The notes under the pieces are model-generated. The model ran no database searches. It saw only the letters and a list, made by a program, of their open reading frames with translations, and was not told where the DNA came from. Shown here piece after piece: positions 1 to 7,935 of a stretch of 48,047 bases of DNA (position 1 is its first letter; every line of letters starts with the position of its first letter). The stretch comes from DATIYF01 sp035517775 (GTDB lineage Bacteria > Acidobacteriota > Terriglobia > Terriglobales > Acidobacteriaceae), in NCBI GenBank assembly GCA_035517775.1, contig DATIYF010000040.1:1-48047 (forward strand). The letters run 5' to 3'. The translations under genes were made by a program, and so were the position numbers.

Positions 1-745
1 ATCCCGGGAAAAGCAGGCCGGCGGCGATGCGTAATCCGGCTCCGCCGGCAAGAAAGATGGCCGGCAGCTCCAGCACGCCATGCGGAGCAACAAATTCCCA
101 GAGCTTCACGCTCATGCCGGAAAGGTGGCAGGCCATGCCAATCACCCCCATCAGCAGGCCATTGAACAGCAACATGTAAATGGTACCCAGCCCGGCGGTA
201 ATGCCCAGCGCAAAAGTTACGAAACCCACGCTCATGTTATTGGTCATAATGGCGCTGGAGGCCAGGGGCTTGATGGCGACAATCGAGTGCGTCCACATCT
301 CGCGCCTCTCGATGGTCCGCACCATGGCTGGTCCGAGGATACTGAGCTTGAAATCGGGGTCCTGATACGTGAGGGCGGCGCCCACCAAGGCAGCAGCGGC
401 GAAGATGAGCAGCGCCAGCCGCACATACCGCCAGTTGTTGCGAACCACGCGCGGGTAAGTGGTGGTGAAAAAGCTCAGAACCGCCGAGGGACTCGTCTTA
501 TGGGTGGAGTAAATGATATTGTGTGCCCGCGCCAGAAGCTGGTTAAGATACTGGGCAAAGCGGAGCGAGCCGCGGTCTTCGCGAAGCGCCGCCAGGTCGG
601 CTGCGATCTGGCGGTAGAGCAGGCCCAACTCCTGTAGCTCGCTGCGGCTCAGGCTGCGAAAGCCGCGCCGGGCGCTCTGGTCGAGCAGCTCTTCGAGGCG
701 CCTCCAGTAAGGTTTGCGCTTTCCCAGCCAGGCAGTGGAGATCAT
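1..745 (-). CDS. SpoIIM/DUF95-family integral membrane protein (partial, C-terminus outside window)
   Basis: The frame is open from an ATG at 745 to the window edge, giving 248 codons with no stop. The product starts MISTAWLGKRKPYWRRLEEL, a typical opening for the stage II sporulation protein M (DUF95) family of non-spore-formers. A soluble N-terminal helical part of about 105 residues is followed by a membrane segment (RLALLIFAAAALVGAALTY). Later come a conserved NNMSVGFVTFALGITAGLGT segment and a conserved 'APHGVLELPAIFLAGGAGL' segment. The role is unknown outside sporulators; it is often encoded beside RDD proteins in a membrane-protein/MoxR-type cluster. That family knowledge matches the RDD gene next door. 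An in-frame TGA lies three codons upstream of the ATG, so the start is well fixed. Confidence 0.85.
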   Translation of the reverse strand, partial: MISTAWLGKRKPYWRRLEELLDQSARRGFRSLSRSELQELGLLYRQIAADLAALREDRGSLRFAQYLNQLLARAHNIIYSTHKTSPSAVLSFFTTTYPRVVRNNWRYVRLALLIFAAAALVGAALTYQDPDFKLSILGPAMVRTIERREMWTHSIVAIKPLASSAIMTNNMSVGFVTFALGITAGLGTIYMLLFNGLLMGVIGMACHLSGMSVKLWEFVAPHGVLELPAIFLAGGAGLRIAAGLLFPG

Positions 746-746
746 T

Positions 747-1532
747 TTGTCGTCTCAAGGCCAGACTGAAGACCGGGTCCGGGTAGATACGCCGGAGCAG
801 ATTTCCCTGGAATTTCCCCTGGCCGGAATCGGCAGCCGGTTCATGGCCCTTGCCCTGGATACTGTACTGCAAGTCCTGCTCTATCTGGGCGGAATCTTTG
901 CCATGATCGGCACCGCGAAGTTTGCCCCCAGCCTGCCGGATTGGTTTCGCTGGCTGCCTGAATCCTGGGCTCCCGCGCTGCTCATGATCTTTCTATTTTG
1001 TGTCTATTGGGGTTACTTCGCGTTTTTCGAAGTTATCTGGAAGGGGCAGACCCCGGGCAAGCGGCTGGCGGGAATTCGGGCGATCAAGAATTCCGGGCGG
1101 GCGCTGAACGTGTACGAGGTGATCGGACGCAATCTGCTTCGCGCCGTAGACTGGCTGCCCGGGATGTATATCACCGGAATCGTCAGCATGATGATCAGCC
1201 GCCTGCACCAACGCGTGGGAGATCACCTGGCCGGAAGCATTGTGGTGCACGATAAAAGGGCGGAAGAGATTCGTCCGGATTGGTCTTGGAGCGGAGCAAG
1301 AGCTTCTTCGGACCCTGCATTGTCGAAAATTACTCCGGAAGAACTGCTTTTGATTGAAACCTACCTGCAGCGGCGGCTCAGCCTGGATTTTGCCATTCGC
1401 GATGACAGCGCGCGGCGCATCGCCGCCCGTATCACGGCAAAGACCGGCATCGAACGGCCTCAGGACCTGTCGCTGGACGATTTTCTGGAAGGAATCGCCA
1501 GGCAGGTGAGAGACAGCGCCCGATATCGCTGA
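747..1532 (+). CDS. RDD-family membrane protein
   Basis: The product is about 261 residues. It shows the RDD pattern: an early 'GIGSRFMALALDTVLQ' helix with the Arg and Asp residues that name the family, a second hydrophobic helix (ALLMIFLFCVYWGYFAFFEV), then 'GQTPGKRLAGIRAI' and a third helix ending near 'GDHLAGSIVV'. The C-terminal 90 residues are soluble and not recognised. No ATG lies near the expected N-terminus, so the start is a TTG at 747 (MSSQGQTEDRV); a longer TTG start at 714 is possible and would overlap the SpoIIM gene. RDD proteins are small membrane proteins, some linked to ion transport; the function here is unknown. It is divergent from the SpoIIM gene with essentially no spacer. 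Confidence 0.8.
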   Translation: MSSQGQTEDRVRVDTPEQISLEFPLAGIGSRFMALALDTVLQVLLYLGGIFAMIGTAKFAPSLPDWFRWLPESWAPALLMIFLFCVYWGYFAFFEVIWKGQTPGKRLAGIRAIKNSGRALNVYEVIGRNLLRAVDWLPGMYITGIVSMMISRLHQRVGDHLAGSIVVHDKRAEEIRPDWSWSGARASSDPALSKITPEELLLIETYLQRRLSLDFAIRDDSARRIAARITAKTGIERPQDLSLDDFLEGIARQVRDSARYR

Positions 1533-1565
1533 TGCGGCCGCCGGAGATTCTCTCAGTTGCCCCTC

Positions 1566-1581
1566 ATTGAGTACACTCAAT
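1566..1581. promoter_or_regulatory. Palindromic operator candidate upstream of the MarR gene
   Basis: ATTGAGT-AC-ACTCAAT is a perfect inverted repeat with 7-base arms and a 2-base centre. It lies 80 bases before the marR start and about 20 bases upstream of a -10-like TAGACT (1601-1606), so it would overlap a -35 position. A related site (TTCAGT-AC-ACTGAA) lies upstream of metF at 4656-4669. MarR proteins are dimers that bind such palindromes and commonly autorepress; assigning this site to the adjacent MarR protein is an inference. Confidence 0.65.
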
Positions 1582-1660
1582 CAGAACCGCAGGCCTGTGC
1601 TAGACTCCTTGTTCGGAACTCAGAAGGACTTACGGTCGGCTCACAGGGTTCGCAACCAGA

Positions 1661-2194
1661 ATGACTCGCCGCGGCACAGCCCGGTCACGAAAGACCGCAA
1701 AACCAAGCGACGAACTTTCCATTGATCTCTACGAGCAGCCTGGACATTTGATCCGCCGCGCCCACCAGATTGCTGTTTCCATGTTCCATTCGACGATGGG
1801 GTATGGCGTGACGCCGGTGCAGTATGCGGTCTTACGCATTCTGCAGGACCATCCCGGAATTGATCAGGTGACTCTGGCCCGGCTTTGCGCTCTCGATACC
1901 TCAACCGCCGCCAATCTGGCGGTGCGTTTGGAAAAGCGTGGGTTCCTCAAGCGCATGGTGCCCATCAAGAGCAAGCGCTTTCGATTACTTTACCTCACGT
2001 CTAAAGGCACCACGCTGCTAGGAAAGTTGGTTCCAGCGGTGCGCCTTCTGCAGGATGGCCTGCTGGGGGCTCTGAACCGGAAAGAGCGGAAAATATTTTT
2101 GCAGTTGCTGAAGAAATTTGTGCACTTGAACAACGAAGAGAGCCGCGCGCCGCTGGACCGGGCCTTTACCGGAGCCGCAAGAAAATGGCTCTGA
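1661..2194 (+). CDS. MarR-family transcriptional regulator, likely controls aromatic O-demethylation
   Basis: This 177-residue protein has a central winged-helix domain (about residues 45-140), with the MarR features 'TPVQYAVLRIL', 'DTSTAANLAVRLEKRGFL' as recognition helix region, and 'KRFRLLYLTSKG' as the wing. A basic N-terminal tail (TRRGTARSRKTAK) precedes it. The gene lies 99 bases upstream of a LigM-type O-demethylase gene on the same strand. In Sphingobium, MarR-type regulators of the DesR kind control vanillate and syringate O-demethylase genes, so this is the expected role here. The effector would be a methoxylated aromatic acid or its product. Palindromes in front of its own gene and of metF support autoregulation and control of metF. 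The ATG at 1661 has no strong ribosome-binding site. Confidence 0.85.
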   Translation: MTRRGTARSRKTAKPSDELSIDLYEQPGHLIRRAHQIAVSMFHSTMGYGVTPVQYAVLRILQDHPGIDQVTLARLCALDTSTAANLAVRLEKRGFLKRMVPIKSKRFRLLYLTSKGTTLLGKLVPAVRLLQDGLLGALNRKERKIFLQLLKKFVHLNNEESRAPLDRAFTGAARKWL

Positions 2195-2293
2195 ACTTGC
2201 CCCTGCGCAATCTCGCGGATCGGAATCCACGGTCCCCGGCCCTTTGCGCGGAGGCAAATGGTAAGTCACATTTCCGCCACGAGGAGAGCTGAT

Positions 2294-3691
2294 ATGGCAG
2301 CGAAGAACCTGGAATATCTGTTACAAGCCGCAGGTAATTCGGTGAACATGTTGCGTAATTCGCAGATCGGCGCCTACGTCTATCCCGTAGTCCCGTACGA
2401 GTATTCGAACTGGCGCGATGAGCAGCGCGCCTGGCGCGAGACTGCGGTGCTCTTCGACCAGTCGCACCACATGGTGAACCTCTATGTGGAAGGCCCTGAG
2501 GCGTTGAAGATGCTTTCCTATCTGGGAACCAACAGCTATGCCAAGTTCCCTGTCAACCGCGCCAAACAGTTCGCCCCCTGCAGCTACGACGGATATGTGA
2601 TTGGCGATGGCATCCTGTTCCACCTGGAGGAAAACCGCCTGGTATTCGTGGGCCGCGCACCCGCCGCCAACTGGATTCAATTTCACGGCGAGACCGGCGG
2701 TTACAAAGTGAAAATCGAAAAAGATGACCGGTCGCCTTCGAACCCCAGGGGCAAGGCTGTGGTCCGCAGCTGCTATCGTTACCAGATTCAAGGCCCCAAC
2801 GCGCCCCAGGCGTTGGAGAAGCTGAATGGCGGACCGCTGCCCGAGATCAAGTTTTTCCATATGGACGTGATCAACATTGCCGGGCGCAAGGTTCGCGCCT
2901 TGCGCCATGGCATGGCCGGGGCGCCGGGGCTGGAAGTCTGGGGCCCATACGAAGAGCGCGAAGAAATTCGCGCGGCCATTGTCGCCGCCGGAAAGGAGTT
3001 TGGCCTGCTGGAGGTGGGCGCCCGCGCCTATGCCACCAACACCCTGGAGTCGGGCTGGATTCCCTCGCCCCTTCCGGCCGTCTATACCGGCGACAAGATG
3101 AAGCCGTACCGGCAGTGGTTAACCACGGCCAGCTATGAGGCCACCGGCTCCATCGGCGGCAGCTTCGATTCCAGCAATATCGAAGACTACTATATGTCCC
3201 CGTATGCCCTCGGCTACGGGCCTTTCGTCAAGTTCGATCACGACTTCATTGGCCGGGAGGCGCTGGAGAAAATGGCCAATCAGCCCCAGCGCAGGAAAGT
3301 AACCTTCGCCTGGGACTCAGACGACGTGCTTGAAGTATTTCGCTCGCTGTTCGAGCCTGGAGACGTTTACAAATATATGGATCTGCCCCTTTCCAACTAC
3401 ACTTCCGCCTCTTATGACAAAGTTGTGAGCGGCGGGAAGGTTGTGGGGTTCTCCATGTTCACCGGCTACAGCTACAACGAGCGCTCTCTGCTCTCGCTGG
3501 GCGTCGTGGACCCCGAAATCGAAACCGGCGCCGAGGTCAAAATCGTGTGGGGCGAGGCCGGGGGCGGCTCGCGCAAAACAACTGTAGAACGGCACCGGCA
3601 AAAAGAGATGCGGGCCATAGTCAGCCCGGTGCCCTACTCCAGGGTAGCGCGGGAAACTTATGCCAAGGGCTGGCGCACCGATCAGCGATAG
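2294..3691 (+). CDS. ligM: LigM-type tetrahydrofolate-dependent aromatic O-demethylase
   Basis: The product is 465 residues and closely follows the vanillate/3-O-methylgallate O-demethylase LigM, a GcvT-fold (aminomethyltransferase) enzyme. Recognisable family segments are 'LRNSQIGAYVYPVV', 'VLFDQSHHMVNLY', 'VFVGRAPAANW', 'ALRHGMAGAPGLEVWGPYE', 'NTLESGWIPSPLPA', 'GPFVKFDHDFIGR' and 'MFTGYSYNE'. LigM moves the methyl group of a methoxylated aromatic acid to tetrahydrofolate, giving a free phenol and 5-methyl-tetrahydrofolate in the cytoplasm. The substrate (vanillate, 3-O-methylgallate or syringate) cannot be set from sequence alone. The start at 2294 is chosen because GAGGAG lies 7 bases upstream; a frame extension to 2258 has no such site. 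The 3' end overlaps the convergent metF by 10 bases. Confidence 0.9.
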   Translation: MAAKNLEYLLQAAGNSVNMLRNSQIGAYVYPVVPYEYSNWRDEQRAWRETAVLFDQSHHMVNLYVEGPEALKMLSYLGTNSYAKFPVNRAKQFAPCSYDGYVIGDGILFHLEENRLVFVGRAPAANWIQFHGETGGYKVKIEKDDRSPSNPRGKAVVRSCYRYQIQGPNAPQALEKLNGGPLPEIKFFHMDVINIAGRKVRALRHGMAGAPGLEVWGPYEEREEIRAAIVAAGKEFGLLEVGARAYATNTLESGWIPSPLPAVYTGDKMKPYRQWLTTASYEATGSIGGSFDSSNIEDYYMSPYALGYGPFVKFDHDFIGREALEKMANQPQRRKVTFAWDSDDVLEVFRSLFEPGDVYKYMDLPLSNYTSASYDKVVSGGKVVGFSMFTGYSYNERSLLSLGVVDPEIETGAEVKIVWGEAGGGSRKTTVERHRQKEMRAIVSPVPYSRVARETYAKGWRTDQR

Positions 3692-4563
3692 GCAGATGCG
3701 GTGTTCTGCCGCACTGTGCTGATCCAATCGAGGGTCTTATCGAAACCGCCAAAGACGTAGAAATGGAGACCGGCGATGCCCAGCGGCCAAGCACCACCAG
3801 ACCCTGCGGCCGCGATCTCTCGGATGATGGGCTCCGGGCCTTTTTCGGTGAGAAGTTTTGCGAACGACGGATGCTCACTCAGTACATGAAGTGAGTTGCC
3901 GATTCCGCAGCGCACCGCGTAACGAGCGAGAGTAATAAGACCCGCCGGCCCGGCCAGCCCCACCTGCACGGGAAGATCGAAACCCCGCGCGCGCAGCCGC
4001 TGCAGATACTCGACGATCGGCTTGGCGGCAAACGCGAACTGCGTAACCATGGTAAGCACGATTCCGTGCTGGCGCGCGAAGCTCACTCTGGCCGCCAAAG
4101 CTTCATCCAGAGCGCGTTCGGAAATGTTGGGGTTACCTTCTGGAAATCCGGCAATCGCCATGCGAATGATGCCGGCTTTTTGAAAGATGCCCGTCTGCAT
4201 AACCGCCAAGCTGGAGTCATAAGGCCCGGCCGGGGTGGCCCGGTCGCCGCCGACGACCAGAATGCGGTCAACCCCTGACTCGCCCGCCAGGCGCGCCGCC
4301 AGCTCCGCCAGTTGAGCGGCGCTCTCAAGATGCCGGGCGCCGATATGAGGCACCGGAAGCAAGCCGGCGCCACGCAGCCTGGCCGCTGGTTCGATCGCAT
4401 CCATGGGATCGGTGCCGGGAATCCAGCTAAGGAAAACTTCCGTGCCACGGCCGAGGCGCTCAAGGGCCGCGTCCACAGCCTTGCGCTGGCGCGGATTCAC
4501 CTCAATCGAGTAACCTCGCAGCATTTCTGCGACGCCCGGCGAGGTGCCTGTGTTATTGGCCAT
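3682..4563 (-). CDS. metF: Methylenetetrahydrofolate reductase-family protein
   Basis: This 293-residue TIM-barrel protein has MetF hallmarks: 'FLSWIPGTDPMD' near the N-terminus, 'VPHIGARHL', 'ILVVGGDRA', 'AGFPEGNP', 'TQFAFAAKPIVEYL' and 'PVQVGLAGPAGL'. MetF interconverts 5-methyl- and 5,10-methylene-tetrahydrofolate using FAD. Beside a LigM gene it most likely oxidises the 5-methyl-tetrahydrofolate made by O-demethylation, as in the ligM-metF-ligH set of Sphingobium; no formate-tetrahydrofolate ligase gene (ligH) is present here. The start is supported by GAGGGAAG just upstream of the ATG. The gene converges on ligM with a 10-base overlap and has a palindromic operator candidate about 95 bases upstream, so it probably belongs to the same regulon from its own promoter. 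Confidence 0.85.
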   Translation of the reverse strand: MANNTGTSPGVAEMLRGYSIEVNPRQRKAVDAALERLGRGTEVFLSWIPGTDPMDAIEPAARLRGAGLLPVPHIGARHLESAAQLAELAARLAGESGVDRILVVGGDRATPAGPYDSSLAVMQTGIFQKAGIIRMAIAGFPEGNPNISERALDEALAARVSFARQHGIVLTMVTQFAFAAKPIVEYLQRLRARGFDLPVQVGLAGPAGLITLARYAVRCGIGNSLHVLSEHPSFAKLLTEKGPEPIIREIAAAGSGGAWPLGIAGLHFYVFGGFDKTLDWISTVRQNTASAYR

Positions 4564-4655
4564 CTTCCCTCAGGCGGCGGCCCGCCGCCGCGCCATTTGT
4601 GACCACTTCCGAAGGCATGAGTGCCCTGTTCTGATTCCCGGCAGATGCCCCGTGG

Positions 4656-4669
4656 TTCAGTACACTGAA
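4656..4669. promoter_or_regulatory. Palindromic operator candidate upstream of metF
   Basis: TTCAGT-AC-ACTGAA is a perfect inverted repeat with 6-base arms and the same AC centre as the site before the marR gene. The two sites share the pattern TTSAGTACACTSAA, where S is G or C. It lies about 15 bases downstream of the candidate metF -10 box, a position where a bound repressor would block the polymerase. That the adjacent MarR protein binds it is an inference. Confidence 0.6.
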
Positions 4670-4683
4670 TATTAAGGTGCCAC

Positions 4684-4713
4684 ATTCTCTGCATTTTTCC
4701 AAATGATTGTCAA
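4684..4713 (-). promoter_or_regulatory. Candidate promoter for metF
   Basis: Read on the - strand there is a perfect TTGACA (4708-4713), an 18-base spacer and GAGAAT (4684-4689), four of six matches to the -10 consensus. It would give a leader of roughly 115 bases containing the palindrome at 4656-4669. Confidence 0.4.
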
Positions 4714-4846
4714 GAAGTGACCCAGGGCCAGGATCCCAACCTGGCATAGCTTCGGTCAGATTCAACCGCGTCGCTAGCGTTCTTCCATTCCTGCTAAAAG
4801 GCCGTGCAATCAATTGCTGGTATGCTGGAAAATTCGAGGTGTGGCC

Positions 4847-7042
4847 TTGTCCATAGGAACCCGGCAAGTCGGGCGCTCGACACGATGCCTTCTCGCTGTC
4901 ATATCGCTGAGCGCGGCGGGTTGGGCGCAAAGCCCTCAACCGCCTCTGAAAATTGAGACCGCCGATACTCAACTTGAGCTTGAAGCCGGAGCCAGCAGCC
5001 CTCGCCTGGTAAGTCTGGCGGCCCCCGGGCAAAAGAAGTGGGAGAACAAAACCTCTGAACCCTTGATTCCTTCGGTTGAGATCGCCGGTGATGCGGTCCC
5101 CGTGCGCTGGCAGTTTGATTCCGCTGCCAGCCGTAGCGACCTGAGAACCATCTCCCTGGTGTACAAATCGGCGGCGCCGCCTCTCCGCCTTACCTGGGAG
5201 TGGAAGGCCAGAGCACTTTACGGCCCGATCGAGCACCAGATTCGCATCGAGAACTTAGGCGCGCAGGAGATCTGGGTCCCCCTGCAGGATAGCCTCGACT
5301 TCGACTGGCAAATTGACCCTGCCTCTCGGCTCCATCATCTTTATGTCGAGAAGGGCGCCAACACCCCATCTCCCATCGGCACGCATTGGGCGCAGCTCGG
5401 CGAAGGCTATCGCTGGACCGGAACTTCCAGCACTTACGGTGATCTGTCGGATGACCAACCCAGGGAAATCATCCCCTGGTCTCTTGTTCAGCGCGACGAT
5501 GCGGAGTCCGGGTGGTACGCAGGCATCGAATTCAGCGGCCGGACGCGGGTCTTTCTGGAGCGCGCCAAGGATTTGCTGCATGGGTCGCTTGGCTTGAATC
5601 CCGACCCCGGGCCGTTTCGCAGCCGCCTGCTGCCCGGCGAAACCTTTGAAACACCAACCGCGTTTCTCGGCGGATTTCGCAATGGACCCGATGGCGCCGG
5701 CAACGATCTTCGGCATTGGGTGCGCGCTGTGCTGGGCAATCCTGAAACCTGGAAGAACCCGCAGTATCCCCTGACCGTCAACAATAGCTGGGGAATCGGC
5801 ATGGGGATCAACGAAGCGACGGCGCGGCGCATGATTCGCGACGCCGCCGAACTTGGCCTGGAGATGTTTCATGTGGATGCCGGCTGGTTTCGCGGCGTGG
5901 GCGACTGGCAGCCAAATCCGCAAAAATTCCCCCATGGCCTGGCACCCATTGCCGACGATGCTCATCAGCACGGCCTGAAGTTTGGTTTGTGGGTGGATTG
6001 GACGCAAGCGGGGCTTTCCACCGAGCCCGGAGCCCTGAATGCGCGCGACACTAAGGTGCGCGACTGGATGGTGACGGACGTCCCCAAGGACTGGCAGCCG
6101 GAACCTTTCAAAGGCCAGACCATTGACCTGGGGGCTCCGGCGGCGAAACAGTGGGCCGAGCACGAAGTGGAGCGTATCGTCACCGATTACCATCTCGACA
6201 TGCTGGAACATGACGGCTACTTGGTAGCGCACGGCTGCGTGCGCACCGATCATCCTCATGCCGCCCCGGATCCTCTGAATATCTGCATCTACAAATCCTG
6301 GGGCTCCTATTGGGTGGACAGCTCGAATTCCACCGACGTCAGCTATCACGCGGTGCGGGCCTACTACGATATTTATTCCAGGTTGCGCAAACAACATCCC
6401 GGGTTGCTGTTCGAAATCTGCGACGACGGTGGAAGGATGGTGGATTTCGGCAGCGCCGCGCACGGCGACTATTTTTCGATTACGGATACTTATGATCCAC
6501 TTTCCAATCGCCGCGCTTTTTACGACACCAGCCATGTGCTGCCACCGGCGATGCTCGAGAGCTACGTGGAAAAGTGGCCCACGCCGCGGCTGGAGAATTT
6601 CCGCTACATGTTGCGCAGCGGCATGATGGGCTGGCTCACGATCATGATTGACACCAGCACCTGGTCGCCCGAGCAGCACGCAGAAGCGAGGAAGGAAATT
6701 GATCTCTATAAGACACAGCTTCGGCCGTTGATCCGCGATGCCGACTTGTATCACATTTCGCCGCGGCCGGACGGCGTTCATTGGGATGGAATCGAGTATT
6801 GGAGCCCGGAATCTGGCAAGGGTGTGGTCTATGCCTTCCGCGGAACCACCCAGACTGAGGGCTCGCACTCTTTTGTTCTTAAGGGGCTTACCGCTTCCGC
6901 CCATTACCGCCTGACTCTTCAGGATCGCAGCAGTTCCGACCGGATTACGACCGGGCATGAGCTCATGCGGTCCGGCCTCAAAGTCAAGCTGCCTCTCCAT
7001 AACAGCTCGGAGCTAATCTTCATCCAGCAGGAACACCGGTAG
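4847..7042 (+). CDS. Exported GH36/clan-D alpha-galactosidase-like glycoside hydrolase
   Basis: The product is about 731 residues. A signal peptide (CLLAVISLSAAGWAQ) is followed by a beta-rich N-terminal domain of about 300 residues, a TIM barrel from 'PLTVNNSWGIGMGINEA' to about residue 600, and a small C-terminal beta domain, the layout of GH36. Barrel landmarks are 'FHVDAGWFRGVGDWQPNPQK', 'GLKFGLWVDWTQA', 'DMLEHDGYL' (Asp about 456, nucleophile position), 'LLFEICDDGGRMVDFG' and 'ITDTYDP' (Asp about 547, acid/base position). Such enzymes release terminal alpha-galactose or alpha-GalNAc. The Lys usually found two residues before the nucleophile (K-x-D) is absent here, so the specificity may be unusual. 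The TTG at 4847 is chosen because GAGGTG lies 6 bases upstream; GTG 4841 and TTG 4814 are alternatives. Confidence 0.8.
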   Translation: MSIGTRQVGRSTRCLLAVISLSAAGWAQSPQPPLKIETADTQLELEAGASSPRLVSLAAPGQKKWENKTSEPLIPSVEIAGDAVPVRWQFDSAASRSDLRTISLVYKSAAPPLRLTWEWKARALYGPIEHQIRIENLGAQEIWVPLQDSLDFDWQIDPASRLHHLYVEKGANTPSPIGTHWAQLGEGYRWTGTSSTYGDLSDDQPREIIPWSLVQRDDAESGWYAGIEFSGRTRVFLERAKDLLHGSLGLNPDPGPFRSRLLPGETFETPTAFLGGFRNGPDGAGNDLRHWVRAVLGNPETWKNPQYPLTVNNSWGIGMGINEATARRMIRDAAELGLEMFHVDAGWFRGVGDWQPNPQKFPHGLAPIADDAHQHGLKFGLWVDWTQAGLSTEPGALNARDTKVRDWMVTDVPKDWQPEPFKGQTIDLGAPAAKQWAEHEVERIVTDYHLDMLEHDGYLVAHGCVRTDHPHAAPDPLNICIYKSWGSYWVDSSNSTDVSYHAVRAYYDIYSRLRKQHPGLLFEICDDGGRMVDFGSAAHGDYFSITDTYDPLSNRRAFYDTSHVLPPAMLESYVEKWPTPRLENFRYMLRSGMMGWLTIMIDTSTWSPEQHAEARKEIDLYKTQLRPLIRDADLYHISPRPDGVHWDGIEYWSPESGKGVVYAFRGTTQTEGSHSFVLKGLTASAHYRLTLQDRSSSDRITTGHELMRSGLKVKLPLHNSSELIFIQQEHR

Positions 7043-7060
7043 GGGCGAGACCCGGCGGTC

Positions 7061-7074
7061 TTCGAAACGAATCG
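7061..7074. promoter_or_regulatory. Candidate DeoR operator upstream of the DeoR gene
   Basis: TTCGAAACGAATCG occurs about 90 bases before the deoR-type start. It matches TTCGAAACCAATCG, just downstream of the first TonB receptor's promoter (14006-14019), at 13 of 14 positions. A regulator that controls itself and the locus transporter would produce this pattern. Binding is inferred. Confidence 0.45.
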
Positions 7075-7163
7075 CAGCTTTTCGGTGGACAATGTAAAAG
7101 CGGCAAGATAAAAGATTAGTGGCCACGACCCGGACGGCGTTTCCGCCCGAATGGTCTGCAAAA

Positions 7164-7925
7164 ATGCTAAACGAAGAACGGCAAAGAGCCATCCTGGAGA
7201 TCCTGCGCCGCGATGGCCGGGTTCTAGTCGTTGACCTGGCCAGGCATTTTCACACCTCGCAAGTCACCATCCGCAAAGACCTGGAGTTGCTCCACGTCAA
7301 AGGGCTCATCCACCGGACCCACGGCGGTGCGCTCACAGCGCGCGAGAGCGCGCTCGAAGATCCCACCCTGCGCGAGAAAGAAAAACTCCATCGCCGCGAG
7401 AAACTGCAGATCGCCACTGCGGCCGCGCGCATGGTGGCGGAAGGGCAGGTGGTGATTCTCGACTCCGGCACCACCACCACGGCGATTGCCCGCGCACTGC
7501 GCAATTTCCAGAACCTGACGATTATCACCAATGCGGTAAACATTGCGGCGGAACTCTCAGGCTCGTCGCTCGAGGTAATTCTTACTGGCGGAAATCTGCG
7601 GAAAAACTCCTTTTCCCTGGTCGGGCCGATCGCGGAAGAGACGCTTCACAGGTTGAATGCCGACATTCTCTTTCTGGGCGTGGATGGATTCGACGTTCAC
7701 TACGGTCTGAGCACGCCGAATCTGCTGGAGGCGAAAGTGAACCGCGCCATGATTGAAGTTTCCAAACTTGCCGTGGCGGTTTGCGATTCCAGCAAGTTCG
7801 GCCGGCGCAGCCTGTCGCTGATCGCTCCGCCTTCCGCCCTGCAGCATGTAATCACCGACGGTGGCATTCCCAGGGCCGATTTGTCCACGCTGAAAAGATC
7901 GGGCGTAGCCGTAACCGTGGTCTGA
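7164..7925 (+). CDS. DeoR-family transcriptional regulator of sugar catabolism
   Basis: This 253-residue protein has a DeoR-type winged helix at residues 3-58 (RQRAILEILRRDGRVLVVDL, then HTSQVTIRKDLELL and 'GLIHRTHGGA'). The DeoR C-terminal sensor domain follows, with 'ILDSGTTTTAIARAL', 'TIITNAVNIAAEL', 'LTGGNLRKNSFSLVG' and 'FLGVDGFD'. Family members such as AgaR and GlpR bind phosphorylated sugars and usually repress nearby catabolic genes. The adjacent AgaS and PfkB genes suggest a hexose- or hexosamine-phosphate effector. The ATG at 7164 gives the usual N-terminus; an upstream GTG at 7119 would add 15 residues not typical of the family. It converges with the pfkB gene with a 10-base gap. 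Confidence 0.88.
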   Translation: MLNEERQRAILEILRRDGRVLVVDLARHFHTSQVTIRKDLELLHVKGLIHRTHGGALTARESALEDPTLREKEKLHRREKLQIATAAARMVAEGQVVILDSGTTTTAIARALRNFQNLTIITNAVNIAAELSGSSLEVILTGGNLRKNSFSLVGPIAEETLHRLNADILFLGVDGFDVHYGLSTPNLLEAKVNRAMIEVSKLAVAVCDSSKFGRRSLSLIAPPSALQHVITDGGIPRADLSTLKRSGVAVTVV

Positions 7926-7935
7926 CTCTGGCTGC

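Noticed and set aside
5255..7000. A 581-codon open frame antisense to the first GH36-like gene
   Set aside because: It has no recognisable domain or ribosome-binding site and lies fully opposite a well-supported enzyme gene; a codon-bias shadow.
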